A DNA stretch of 29,751 nucleotides from SIAJ01 sp036266155 (GCA_036266155.1 DATANR010000226.1:1-29751), one strand, 5' to 3'. Shown: positions 16,298 to 25,602, numbered from the stretch's first letter. The notes: generated by a model from the letters alone, not told the origin. Numbers and translations: made by a program.

Positions 16298-18445
16298 ATG
16301 AGTATCGCAAGCCATCGCCTCCTGGCATCGGTCGTCCTGACGACTGTGGCCTTCTTCGTCGGTGCGCCCACGAAGTGCCGAGCAGACGGAAAACCGGGCG
16401 AGCCAGCCGCGGTAAAACCGTTCCCCGTGTCGGCCATGTCCGCCGAGGGTTTGATCCGCAAGCCAGCGAACCTCTTCGACCTCGAAGGGAAGACGCTCCG
16501 CTTCAGCCCGCAGGAGGACGGATCCTGGAAGGTGAAGACGATGGATACTGCCAAGTTGGAGGCTTGCGAGACGAGTCTGCCGACCGCAGGCTGGAGCCCG
16601 TTTGGCGCCTACGGCTGGCGGGTCGAACTTCCGTTTGCGTTCCCGTTCGCGGGGAAGACCTGGAACGCCGTACATGTAAACAACAACGGCAACATCTCGT
16701 TCGCGAAGACCGAAGCGGAGTCCATTCGCCAGCGCGATCCGTGGCCCAACAGCGGGATGCGTTCCATGGCGGCGGCCATCGACATGCGCTCGGCGGCCGG
16801 CGAGGAACAGATGGTCGCGGCCTTGTGGGCCGTCTACGACTGGCGGCGGACCAAGGTAGCCGTTCACAAGGCGGACGATTATTTGGCGGTGACCTGGCGT
16901 GTCACGCGCCAGGATGGCGACATGCCGGTCGCCGGCGAGAACGCCTTTCAGGCACGACTGTTCAAGTCCGGTGTCATCGAGTTCGCTTATGAGAAAGTTC
17001 CCGAACGGGACGGGATCATTGGCCTCTTCACGGGCCAGCCAGTGAAAGGCGAGCGGATTCACCAGTGGGTGCCCAAGGATAAGGCCCCGCACCCGAGCGT
17101 CGACATCGCGTCGGCGACGATCGACGACGCCGGCAGCGTGCTCCGGTTCACCGTGACCATGCGGGAGGAGATTCCCAAGAAAATCGATACCGAGAGCTTG
17201 CTTCACCGCTGTGAGGTGAAACACGGCGAGCTACGCGATGAATTCGGCCTCAGCGTGGCTGGGGAGCGGAAGGGCGAGGCGTGGCTCCAGGCGCGGCCGT
17301 GGGTCGTGCCCCATCGGGTCGATGGCAAGACGATCGAGTTCTGCTACTCGAAGGTGCTCCTTGATGGCGCACGGTGTTTCGACGTCACGTGGGATGCGGT
17401 CTGGTGGGGGCACCCGGGCCGGTTCGTCAACTCGCGGCGCGACGTCCTTTCTGTTGTTGCCCCTGCCGGCGGCGAAATCGATCTGTCGTCGGCAACGGGC
17501 ACATACGCGGGCAACGTGTTCGAGATCTTCCATTACCCGCTTATGATGGTACACACCGGCCCAGTGTTGCGCCGCATCTATCAGCGAGTGCCGGCCGAGG
17601 ATGATCTGGCGTTGGTGCTCACCGATTTTCGCCCCGACGATCTGTTCGGCGAGGGCTGGGGCACGGGCCCAATCAACAAGCCGGTGCACGGCATCGGGGC
17701 CGACGCCAAAGCGCCGCTATCGGGCGTCGAATTCGGCAGCAAGCGCTTGTTGTCGTCGATGCAGCCGAACTGGGTCGGTGCACCGAAGTTCGCGGCGGGC
17801 GGCCGCGTCGACGATTGGGAGTGGTTCAACTACGGTCGGGCCATCACCTGGATCGCCCACGAGTGGACCCACAAGTGGGGCATGCATCTTCGCTTCCGCG
17901 ACCCGAAGACGGGCAAGGACGAGGACCTTTACGACGAACACGGACACTGGCGCCCGGAATTGCATGCGCCGCCGTTCGTCGCCGTCATCGACCTCTACAC
18001 GCCGCGGCCGGTCCCGGCGTTTTCAATCATGAATGGGTCGGCGTGGCGTGAGAACCCGGACGGAACCTTCAGCAAAAGCAACCACCATCTCCGGCTGCCG
18101 GGTGGCTTGTCCGCCCTCGACCTGTACGCGATGGGCATCCTCCCTCCGGAAAAGGTGCCCGACATGTTTCTCCTGCGCGACCTCAAAGGAGGCGACCGCG
18201 TTCAAGCGACCAAGGTCACGGTGCGCATCGAAGACATCATCGCCGCGATGGGCCCGCGCGAACCGTCCAGCGCCAAGGAGCAGAAGGAGTACAGGCTCGG
18301 CGTGTATTTGCTCCACGAGCCCGGTAGAGAAGCGGACGCCAAAATGATGTCCCGTGCGGGAGAGCTGGCCGCAGCCGTGGCTGACTTCTTCAATCGCGCA
18401 ACCGGAGGAAGGATGAGCATCCGTCCGACGGGGCAAGGGAAATGA
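16298..18445 (+). CDS. Secreted nidogen-like / HExxH metalloprotease-like protein
   Basis: This encodes 715 residues. A signal peptide covers about residues 1-30. Residues 90-250 resemble a NIDO (nidogen extracellular) domain: VHVNNNGNISFAK, the MAAAIDMR stretch, and LAVTWRVTRQ followed by NAFQARLFKSGVIEFAYEKV. Further on, His521-Glu522-x-x-His525 (HEWTH, in WIAHEWTHKWGMHL) is a zinc-metalloprotease signature. The third zinc ligand is uncertain; candidates are in DEHGHW or downstream. The segment GLSALDLYAMGILPPEKVP follows, a pattern I associate with poorly described metallopeptidase-like bacterial proteins. It is probably exported and acts on extracellular protein or matrix, which is an inference. 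The ATG has AAGGA nine bases upstream. Confidence 0.85.
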   Translation: MSIASHRLLASVVLTTVAFFVGAPTKCRADGKPGEPAAVKPFPVSAMSAEGLIRKPANLFDLEGKTLRFSPQEDGSWKVKTMDTAKLEACETSLPTAGWSPFGAYGWRVELPFAFPFAGKTWNAVHVNNNGNISFAKTEAESIRQRDPWPNSGMRSMAAAIDMRSAAGEEQMVAALWAVYDWRRTKVAVHKADDYLAVTWRVTRQDGDMPVAGENAFQARLFKSGVIEFAYEKVPERDGIIGLFTGQPVKGERIHQWVPKDKAPHPSVDIASATIDDAGSVLRFTVTMREEIPKKIDTESLLHRCEVKHGELRDEFGLSVAGERKGEAWLQARPWVVPHRVDGKTIEFCYSKVLLDGARCFDVTWDAVWWGHPGRFVNSRRDVLSVVAPAGGEIDLSSATGTYAGNVFEIFHYPLMMVHTGPVLRRIYQRVPAEDDLALVLTDFRPDDLFGEGWGTGPINKPVHGIGADAKAPLSGVEFGSKRLLSSMQPNWVGAPKFAAGGRVDDWEWFNYGRAITWIAHEWTHKWGMHLRFRDPKTGKDEDLYDEHGHWRPELHAPPFVAVIDLYTPRPVPAFSIMNGSAWRENPDGTFSKSNHHLRLPGGLSALDLYAMGILPPEKVPDMFLLRDLKGGDRVQATKVTVRIEDIIAAMGPREPSSAKEQKEYRLGVYLLHEPGREADAKMMSRAGELAAAVADFFNRATGGRMSIRPTGQGK

Positions 18446-18525
18446 GTGGGAAGCGGGGACAACAGCAGCCATTCCTCCGTTCGATCGCGGATGGTATGAT
18501 TCATGAGGACCCGTGATTCACAGGA

Positions 18526-18726
18526 GTGTTTTCCGCGAACGCAAAGCGGACGGAAAATGCTGCACCATTCCCGGTCGTGCCCGTACCGCCCGAGCTTTTC
18601 GCATGGGCGCAACAGACGTTCGACATGGACGAGTTCATGAAGGAAGTTCGGGAGATCGAAGAGACGGGCGGCGTGACCTTTGAGTCGTTCATTGCCGAAA
18701 TCGAGGCGGAGGCACTTGGAAAGTGA
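18526..18726 (+). CDS. Small putative antitoxin of a RelE/ParE-like pair
   Basis: This encodes 66 residues starting at GTG 18526. The C-terminal part (FMKEVREIEETGGVTFESF then IAEIEAEALGK) is acidic and helical and resembles the short partner found before RelE/ParE-like genes in planctomycetes. It has no DNA-binding motif that I can identify. Its TGA stop overlaps the GTG start of the next gene as GTGA (18723-18726), the usual arrangement for translational coupling in toxin-antitoxin operons. The true start could be internal. The antitoxin role is inferred from the neighbour. Confidence 0.55.
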   Translation: MFSANAKRTENAAPFPVVPVPPELFAWAQQTFDMDEFMKEVREIEETGGVTFESFIAEIEAEALGK

Positions 18727-19032
18727 GTCAAGGCGACCAAACGCCAGCACCTTACCAAGTCACATTCGCGACGCGTGTGCGCCAGCACTTGCGTGTCCTG
18801 GGACGAAAGGCTCGGGAACGCGGCGACGGACTGGAGTATTTCACGGCGTTGAATGAATTCCAACACCGATTGCTGATTTATCCGCAGTTCGGGGATCCGC
18901 TCATCGATCTGCGGCAAGAGGAAGGGCAGATCCGCATTGGAATCGTGCCGCCGCTACGCCGTGTTCGAGGAGAGGCGGCAAGTGTTTGTCGCCGCGCTGC
19001 CCGTCTTGCTGCCGAAGTCGACCAGCTCGTGA
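18723..19032 (+). pseudogene. RelE/ParE-like toxin gene with frameshift
   Basis: From GTG 18723 the frame reads YQVTFATRVRQHLRVLGRKA, then LEYFTALNEFQHRLLIYPQF and LRQEEGQIRIGIVPPL, as in RelE/ParE-type mRNA or gyrase toxins. The expected ending RYAVFEERRQVFVAALPVLL is present, but in the +1 frame, beginning around 18952 and stopping at 19032. So a small deletion or insertion near 18948-18957 has shifted the frame. In the original frame the protein would run on to 19127 with unrelated sequence, antisense to the neighbouring gene. The simplest reading is a decayed toxin; a sequencing error or programmed frameshift is also possible. Confidence 0.65.
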
Positions 19033-19065
19033 CAGGACGCTCGCATCTTGCGATTCTCAGCATGC

Positions 19066-22000
19066 TCACTTCTTCTCCTTCACCAACACCAACCGCATCG
19101 TCCGTAAGTCCATCAGGTTGCCCTTGAGCGGCAGGCCCGGGCGCACCATGAGGCGCGTATCGCCGGCATCAAGTTTTAACTCACCGATCTTGGCTTGCTT
19201 GTATTCGTCCCAACTCGCCGTCGCTTCGACGCGGGCCGTCAGGGTGGTGGCGCCGGCTTCCACGGTGAAGGCTTTACCCGCGTCTTCTTTCGGACAGGCC
19301 CAATCGAGCCAGACTTCGTAGCGGCCAGCGGACGGCACCTGCATCGTCCACGCGGCCCGATCGTCGGCACTGCTCCAGAAGCCGAGGTTCTTGTACTGCG
19401 CTTCGAGCACCAGCGTCGTGCCAAACACCTCGGCCGCGGTAGCGGGGAGTGTCAGCGAACCGTCGGCCGTGGCGCGGATCACTTCGGGCTTGTTGCCCGG
19501 CATCACCTTCGGCTTCGGAGCCGGCACCGACGCGCGCAGGAACGCGAGCAGGTCGGCCATCTGGTCGATCGTAACGTCTTTTTCCAGGCCCTCGGGCATC
19601 ACCGACTTTCCGGAGCCGGTCAGCGAATCGAGATCGGTCCGCAGGATCGTGTGCTCCTGACCGTCGGTGCTCACCAGCGTCAGGCTCGTGGCGGTTTCGG
19701 AAAGCAGGAAGCCGACGCGGCTGCGGCCATCGGTCGTGACGGCCGTGTACGCGAGATAGCGAGCTTCGACGGCGCGATTCGGATCGAGGATGTTCGTGAG
19801 TAGGTAGTCGGCCGACTTGTCGGAAAGGGCGGTCAGGTCGGGACCGAGCCCCCTGCCAACGTCGCCGAGCTTGTGGCACGCGGCACAGGACTTCGTGAAG
19901 ATCTGCTTGCCGCGTTCGCGGTCGCCAGGCTTGGTGAGGGCGGGCTTATACAGCGCGATCACCTTGTCACGATCGGCGTCGGCCGCGCCGGCGAAGATCT
20001 TGCTCGCTTGTACTCGAACCGTCGGCATGATGTGCGCGAGCAGACGGTGGCGGGCGGCGGCATCGACCTCGGCAGGAAGCACGTCTTTCCTTTCAAGAGC
20101 CGTGAGGACGGCCGGTATCCAGCGATCGCGGTCGAGCACGGCCGACATGACGGCCGTGCGCACCGCGGGGCTATAGCCCTTCCATCCCTTGAGCAACAGA
20201 GCCGGCGTCTCCTTGTCGCCAATGCGAGCGAGAGCGGCGACGGCAGCCACCTGCACATCGCTCGGCGCTTGCGGATCGAGCAGCCCGGCCAGCGTCGTGC
20301 GGTCGTCCGTCGCGGCGATCGGTCGATGGCCGAGCAGGCGGATGGCCGCGAGCCGGTCTGCCGGCGTCGCCTTCGCATCGGCGGCCTGCTTCAACGCTTG
20401 CTTGAACGCGGCCTCGACCTTTGCCCACGCTGTTTCGATCTCGGGCCCGCCGTCTTTGATCGTGTCGGCCGGCGACTTCTTGCCGCGCGCCCAGGCGTCC
20501 ATGAGGGCCGCGAGCAAATCGAACTGACCAGCCGTGAAGACGCCGTCTTTCGGCGTCGCGGCGTCGGCGAGTAACTTGCCGAGGGTGCCGGCGTCGCCGC
20601 GCGAAACGGCGAAGGCCATCAGACCTTCGATGATGTTGGCTGACGGTCGGTGAGCGGGGTCGCGCAACATTTCCTCGGCGACCGCGGGAAAGTTCTTCGC
20701 GGTCAGCGAGCTGAGCGCCGTCGCCACGATGAAGCGATCGTCGGCGTGAGCTTGCAGGATCGTCCCAAGAGCGATGCCCGCTCGTGAATCGTCCCAGCCG
20801 CCGAGCGCCCCGGCGATCGGCAACGCGAGTTCGGGTTTGGCGACCAGCTTCAAGACCGCCGGCCCGAGTTCCGAATCGGCCGCGAAGCGGCTCTCGGACA
20901 GGCGAACCGCATGCGCCAGAACGCCAGGATGTTCGTCACTGAGGGCAGCTCGCAGTACCTCCGGCTTCACTGCGTTCATACCGTCGAGAGCGCAAAGAGC
21001 ATGCAGCCGAGCGAACGGATTTTTCGACTCATGCGCCATTTTTTCGAGTGGCTCAACGGTTTTCTTGTCGTTCTGCCAGACAAGCATCATGTGCGCCATA
21101 TCGCGCTGCCAGCCGTTTGGACTGTCGAGCGCTTTCCCGAGATCGCGGAAGTCCGGGAACGGCCGCAGCTTCTCGCCGACGCGCGACACACGATAGATGC
21201 GGCCCATGTCGTGGCCGGCCCGCAGGTCGAGTTGCTTCTGGATGTCGCGCGGGATCCACTCCGGATGCTCGATGACGGCGCGATACATGTCGACGACGTA
21301 CAGGGCGCCGTCGGGCCCGGTGCGCGCCATCACCGGGCGGAACCAGTTGTCGGCCGACGACAGGAACTCGGTCCGCGTTTCATCGACGGCCCTCCGGCCG
21401 ACGAACGTCGACCCTTGGGGGGCGAGGTCCATGCGGTGGACAAGATTGTGGACCGGCTCGCAGACGAACAGCGCCCGCTGCAGCGCCGGCTCGAAGAGTT
21501 CATCGCGATAGGTGCCGATGCCGCAGACGGACGTGAAGCGGTTGTACGCACCCGGATCGTTGAAGCGCGGCAACGTCCGGCTCGTGGGATATACCACACT
21601 GCCATTCTGATTGGTGACAAGCAAATTGACCGCTTGTGGCGTCGCGAACGACGGATTCCGCGCCAGTTGCCGATCCTCCAACGCCACATGCCAGCCCGGA
21701 ATCGAGTTGTTGGCCCCGAACCAATTGCCCCAGTCGTCGCGGATCTTGTTGTACTGCGACTGCCCCGAGGTCAGCTCCATCTCGCCCGTGTCCGGCTTGA
21801 TGCGAATATCGCGGCCGCGCATGTCGAGCTTCTTGCCCGTGGCCACCGATGCAATCGTGCCGCCGCTGTCACCGTTGGCGCAATAGACCCAGTTGTCGAG
21901 TCCCCAGACGAGCCCGTTGACGCGGTGTTGCTGGTTGCCCTCAACAAATCCCATAAAGAGTTTCTTGACCACATCAGCCTTACCGTTGCCCGTGGTGTCC

Positions 22001-24102
22001 TCGGCATAAAGGATGTCCGGTGCCGCGGTGATGAGCACGCCTTTGCGCCACGGCAGGATGCCGGTCGGGAAACCGATGTTGTCGAGGAAGACGGTCGCCT
22101 TGTCGTAGTTGCCGTCATGCCTGGTCGATTCGAGGACCTTGATCTTGCCGCCGACCTTGCCCTTGCCGTCGAGGCCAAGCGGATAGTCGCCCATTTCAAC
22201 GACCCACATCCGGCCATCCGGCCCCCAGGCGATGGCGATCGGGTCTTGCACCTGCGGTTCATGCGCGACCAGTTCGACCTTGTAGCCGGGCCGTACGGTC
22301 ATGAGCTTCAGCGATTGCTCCAGCGACTTGGGGCCGTTGTAAGTTGTTGACAAGAGTTGATTGAACGACCAGCGCTCGAGCAAATCTGGCTTGCCGTCGG
22401 TGTATTCGTTTTGCCAGTAGATGTGGCGGTTCTTAATGAACGCGCCGTTGTTCGTGAACTTTAGGCTGATGGGCATCATGGGATTCGGGTGGGCTGGCGT
22501 TCCGCTGAACGCGACCGTCGGCCAGCCGGAATCGAAATCACGGAAAAGCAGCCCAACATAGCCATTCTCGTTGGACACAATGATGTCAAGCTTGCCATCG
22601 CCGTCGAGATCAACAAACCGAAGGCCTGTCTCGGAATCGAACCTGCCTAGATTGGCCCCGTGTGGCAATTTGGCGTCAAGCTTCTGCCAGACATTTCGGG
22701 TGCGATTCCAGGTATAGATACTGGCCTCATTTTCTGCGATGATTTCGCAATTTCCATCGCCATCGAGATCCAGAAGGCGGAACCTGCCAAGGAGATTCGG
22801 TAAGCCGGCGACCTTCGGGGCGTCCGGTCCGGCGCGGACCGGATCAAATTCATACTTCCACATCTTCGGGCCGTCATTCGTGTCGTTGAGCGCACAAGTC
22901 GTTCCGAGCATCGCTCCAAAGTGACAAGTACGCATGTCGAAAGCAAATGGCGTCTCGACCCACTTTCTGGTGGACGGCGACCAAATGCGGCAAACCCTTG
23001 TAACCTCATTCCCAATCACCACGTCCATGTAACCATCGTTGTTCACGTCTAGCAACAGTACGCCATTGTCACCGCCCGTCTTCGGGTCGCGCAGCGGCTG
23101 GCCGCCGAGCAGGTTCTTATTGATGCGCTCCAGGGCTTCGTTGAACGTCAGGAACTTGACCTTCTTGCCATACGTCTCGACCGCATAGTCGATGAGCTGC
23201 ACGATCTGCTTGCTCTCGATCCATCCGTGCGGATGGAAGACCATGTTCATCGTCCCCTGCTTCTTGATCGTGGCGTCGAGACAGGCATACCAATCGCGAA
23301 CCGTGATTTCGTTGTTCGCTTTGTGCAGCTTCTGGGCCTGCCAGTCGCTCGGCGTCGCACACGGGAATTCCCAGCAGAGCCGGCCGATCGGGTACGGGTA
23401 CGGATAGTCCTCGATCGTGTTGACGAAGTCGCGGTCGGCGGGAAAATACTTGGCGAAGCGCGAGCGGCCATCGCCCTCGGTCACCCATTCGCGCTTCAGG
23501 TCTGGATCGTTTGGCGTGAAGTAGTTGAAGACCGAGCTATCCATTTGCAGAAAGTGGCCCTTGTCCGTCTTTTTGTTGATGATCTCGGCGAAGATGCGCG
23601 GGCTGACGGTGTTGAGCGAATCGCAGCACGGCGTCCGAAACGCGACCGGCTTGTTGTTCGGCACCGCGGCCATCTGATCGACGCAGCGATCGTAGGTGCT
23701 CTTGGCCGCCGCGAAGTCGCCCTTGCACAACAACGGACACGGATGATCGATGGTGTGCACTTCAAGACTCAGGCCCTCCTTGAGCCATGTTTGCAAATGC
23801 GGATCGTCAGGATTGATCTTGCACGTCATGATGCTGACGGGCGCCCGGCCGTCGATCTTCTTGAGTCGCTCGAGAATCGGCCGCAGATAGGCCTCCCACT
23901 TCTCGTGCTCCCGCATGTCATCGATGGCGAGGACGATGACCGCCTCGACGCCCGGCTCGCCGACCCATTGCGGCGTGACGAGCTTTGGGAACGTTCGATG
24001 CGGATAGTAGGGGTCGACTTCGTCGAGATAGGCAAGGCGGTTGCCGTCGGCGGCCGTGGCGATGGTGGCGATGCACGTGGCGAGCATTAAAGCGAGGCGC
24101 AT
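19066..24102 (-). CDS. Secreted deacetylase / FG-GAP / PVC dehydrogenase / cytochrome c fusion
   Basis: This encodes 1678 residues. A signal peptide is at 1-18 (MRLALMLATCIATIATAA). Residues 35-330 are a polysaccharide deacetylase (NodB) domain with the Asp61-Asp62 motif, His116-x-x-x-His120 (HTIDH) and a FRTPCC motif, so the metal site looks intact. Next come three FG-GAP-like repeats (DVNNDGYMDVV, DLDGDGNCEII, DLDGDGKLDII) at about 350-520. A PVC-type membrane-bound dehydrogenase propeller starts near VRPGYKVELVAHEPQVQDPI, followed by a HEAT-like Ala-rich region at about 990-1370. A heme c site, CAACH, is at Cys1406-His1410, and the tail is a carbohydrate-binding-like beta domain. It presumably oxidises a sugar-like substrate and passes electrons to a cytochrome pathway outside the cytoplasm. 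I chose ATG 24102 for its signal peptide and GGAG seven bases upstream; the longer frame to 24165 runs into a repeat. Confidence 0.93.
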   Translation of the reverse strand: MRLALMLATCIATIATAADGNRLAYLDEVDPYYPHRTFPKLVTPQWVGEPGVEAVIVLAIDDMREHEKWEAYLRPILERLKKIDGRAPVSIMTCKINPDDPHLQTWLKEGLSLEVHTIDHPCPLLCKGDFAAAKSTYDRCVDQMAAVPNNKPVAFRTPCCDSLNTVSPRIFAEIINKKTDKGHFLQMDSSVFNYFTPNDPDLKREWVTEGDGRSRFAKYFPADRDFVNTIEDYPYPYPIGRLCWEFPCATPSDWQAQKLHKANNEITVRDWYACLDATIKKQGTMNMVFHPHGWIESKQIVQLIDYAVETYGKKVKFLTFNEALERINKNLLGGQPLRDPKTGGDNGVLLLDVNNDGYMDVVIGNEVTRVCRIWSPSTRKWVETPFAFDMRTCHFGAMLGTTCALNDTNDGPKMWKYEFDPVRAGPDAPKVAGLPNLLGRFRLLDLDGDGNCEIIAENEASIYTWNRTRNVWQKLDAKLPHGANLGRFDSETGLRFVDLDGDGKLDIIVSNENGYVGLLFRDFDSGWPTVAFSGTPAHPNPMMPISLKFTNNGAFIKNRHIYWQNEYTDGKPDLLERWSFNQLLSTTYNGPKSLEQSLKLMTVRPGYKVELVAHEPQVQDPIAIAWGPDGRMWVVEMGDYPLGLDGKGKVGGKIKVLESTRHDGNYDKATVFLDNIGFPTGILPWRKGVLITAAPDILYAEDTTGNGKADVVKKLFMGFVEGNQQHRVNGLVWGLDNWVYCANGDSGGTIASVATGKKLDMRGRDIRIKPDTGEMELTSGQSQYNKIRDDWGNWFGANNSIPGWHVALEDRQLARNPSFATPQAVNLLVTNQNGSVVYPTSRTLPRFNDPGAYNRFTSVCGIGTYRDELFEPALQRALFVCEPVHNLVHRMDLAPQGSTFVGRRAVDETRTEFLSSADNWFRPVMARTGPDGALYVVDMYRAVIEHPEWIPRDIQKQLDLRAGHDMGRIYRVSRVGEKLRPFPDFRDLGKALDSPNGWQRDMAHMMLVWQNDKKTVEPLEKMAHESKNPFARLHALCALDGMNAVKPEVLRAALSDEHPGVLAHAVRLSESRFAADSELGPAVLKLVAKPELALPIAGALGGWDDSRAGIALGTILQAHADDRFIVATALSSLTAKNFPAVAEEMLRDPAHRPSANIIEGLMAFAVSRGDAGTLGKLLADAATPKDGVFTAGQFDLLAALMDAWARGKKSPADTIKDGGPEIETAWAKVEAAFKQALKQAADAKATPADRLAAIRLLGHRPIAATDDRTTLAGLLDPQAPSDVQVAAVAALARIGDKETPALLLKGWKGYSPAVRTAVMSAVLDRDRWIPAVLTALERKDVLPAEVDAAARHRLLAHIMPTVRVQASKIFAGAADADRDKVIALYKPALTKPGDRERGKQIFTKSCAACHKLGDVGRGLGPDLTALSDKSADYLLTNILDPNRAVEARYLAYTAVTTDGRSRVGFLLSETATSLTLVSTDGQEHTILRTDLDSLTGSGKSVMPEGLEKDVTIDQMADLLAFLRASVPAPKPKVMPGNKPEVIRATADGSLTLPATAAEVFGTTLVLEAQYKNLGFWSSADDRAAWTMQVPSAGRYEVWLDWACPKEDAGKAFTVEAGATTLTARVEATASWDEYKQAKIGELKLDAGDTRLMVRPGLPLKGNLMDLRTMRLVLVKEKK

Positions 24103-24127
24103 GGCAATCTCCGAATCATCGCAATTC

Positions 24128-24198
24128 ACCACAGAGTCACAGAGACACAGAGAAGACAAATGCAATTACTTTACATGTCTTCTCTGTGCCTCGGTGGT
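24128..24198. repeat. Inverted repeat of the ACCACAGAG...CTCGGTGGT type
   Basis: The left arm starting at 24128 (ACCACAGAG, with an extra tandem CACAGAG) pairs imperfectly with the right arm ending at 24198 (GTGCCTCGGTGGT). The shared core is CACAGAGAAGACA over its complement. This CACAGAG/CTCTGTG palindrome recurs in intergenic DNA of many bacterial genomes, planctomycetes among them. It lies between the divergent starts at 24102 and 24218, so it may affect both transcripts. Its A-rich and C-rich composition makes spurious reading frames. Confidence 0.75.
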
Positions 24199-24217
24199 TT
24201 GTTCTTCAACGCCGATT

Positions 24218-25483
24218 ATGAGGGGTAACGATAATTTAGTCGTTGTGGACCATTTGGACGCGAATCTCGCCGCCCTCATCTTCGATGTGCGCACGCTCGA
24301 CCTTGGGGGCTTCCGCCGTTGGCTTGACATGCAGTTGGCGCGCTGGGCGACCAAACCCGTGTTCGCCCAGCGGCGGCGCATCCGCGATTTACGGCGTGCG
24401 CACCCCGAGTTGTTGGTTCTGGAGGAGGAACATCGGCGCGCCCTTTCTGCCGACGAGCATTCGCCCAATGGCCCGCGGCTGCGGGAAATCGAGCGCTTGC
24501 TGAGCAACACAGATCGAGCTGTTCAAGGTTTGACCGACACGCGGAAAAGAGCTGCCGCCGAGCGTCGCCCGGCCCTGCAAGCCAAGATCAATGCATTCGT
24601 CAAACAGCGACGACGGCTCAAGAAAGAGCGAACGGCTCTGACGGAAGCCAGTCCGGAGCGCGCGAACTTGATGCTGGTCGCGAACGCACTCGAATCGTTG
24701 CGGCGCGTGCTCAACCTCGATCGCGAAGAATCGGAACTCATGTTCCTTCAGACGGCGCATGGTCACGGATCCAATTGGGCGGGCAGGCAATTGGAAGAGA
24801 AACTGGCCAATCTAACGCGGTCGACGATTCTTCCTCAGTTGAACGTGGATCCGGACGGCGTCCAACTCTTGCATAGCGTTCGGCTTGGCGCCGCAGGCGT
24901 GGAGATCGATCAGATCGTGTGTCGTCAAACGGACAAGGATGAACCGGTCGAGGTGTTGGCCATCGTCGAGGCCAAGCGCAACATCAACGACCTGGGGCAC
25001 GGCTTCGCACGGCGACAGATCGATCTTGCGTGGCTCACGGGCGATCGTTCTTCCTATGATCCAGAGGTCCATCGGACCGGTGTTTTCGATACCGGCCACT
25101 TCGACCGTCCGAAAGAACATTGGCAGGACGGACGTGCGTTTGTCTTCACCGCGGAGTCGTTTCGCCACTTCGTCCGCGGCGCCGAAGGCTACTTCATCGA
25201 GCGCTTTTTTGTCGTAACGATGATCGGCAACGTCTGGGGCCTAGCGAGTTCGGCACTGGCACAAGTCGAGGCACGCGTTGCCGGTAATGAACGGTGGAAT
25301 CCAGACGACTTGGAATATTGTGCACGTCTGTTGGTATGGACAAAGTCGCTGGCGCGGCCGCTGGAAGCACCGGACGTCCTCCGCTTGTACACCGCGGACG
25401 CGACAAGAGCCGGGCAGTTGCTACTGGTCGCGCGGGAGCCAGAGGCCGCCAATAATCGACCAGTTTTTGCCAATCCTGCTTGA
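24218..25483 (+). CDS. Coiled-coil protein with PD-(D/E)XK nuclease-like domain
   Basis: This encodes 421 residues. Residues 40-190 are highly charged and helical, probably coiled coil (LREIERLLSNTDRAVQGL and KINAFVKQRRRLKKERTAL). Residues 220-330 hold a restriction-endonuclease-like signature: Asp231 in GVEIDQIV, then Glu251-x-Lys253 in LAIVEAKRN, with RRQIDLAW following. This D...ExK spacing (19 residues between) fits the PD-(D/E)XK fold, whose members cut DNA using Mg2+. The target and partner are unknown; there is no adjacent methylase, so it is not a standard restriction system. ATG 24218 was chosen; there is no clear ribosome-binding site, and the frame upstream runs through the repeat. 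The nearest genes do not suggest a function. Confidence 0.8.
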   Translation: MRGNDNLVVVDHLDANLAALIFDVRTLDLGGFRRWLDMQLARWATKPVFAQRRRIRDLRRAHPELLVLEEEHRRALSADEHSPNGPRLREIERLLSNTDRAVQGLTDTRKRAAAERRPALQAKINAFVKQRRRLKKERTALTEASPERANLMLVANALESLRRVLNLDREESELMFLQTAHGHGSNWAGRQLEEKLANLTRSTILPQLNVDPDGVQLLHSVRLGAAGVEIDQIVCRQTDKDEPVEVLAIVEAKRNINDLGHGFARRQIDLAWLTGDRSSYDPEVHRTGVFDTGHFDRPKEHWQDGRAFVFTAESFRHFVRGAEGYFIERFFVVTMIGNVWGLASSALAQVEARVAGNERWNPDDLEYCARLLVWTKSLARPLEAPDVLRLYTADATRAGQLLLVAREPEAANNRPVFANPA

Positions 25484-25602
25484 CGCAGTTCTTCGCATGA
25501 TCACTTTAGCCCGAATATCTCAATTCACGGTCGTCTTCAGCTTCCCTTCAGGTTGGCGTGATACATTCCCCTTACTACCGCGACTTCGATTGGGAATCCG
25601 TC

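Noticed and set aside
18953..19127. Native C-terminus of the toxin in the original frame
   Set aside because: This part is unlike toxins and runs into the antisense of the next gene, while the expected ending is found in the +1 frame.
20911..22350. Plus-strand frame of 479 codons
   Set aside because: It is antisense to the PVC dehydrogenase domain, whose frame has clear family motifs.
24103..24165. Longer start for the PVC dehydrogenase gene
   Set aside because: It reads through the CACAGAG repeat and would place 21 residues before a good signal peptide with its own ribosome-binding site.
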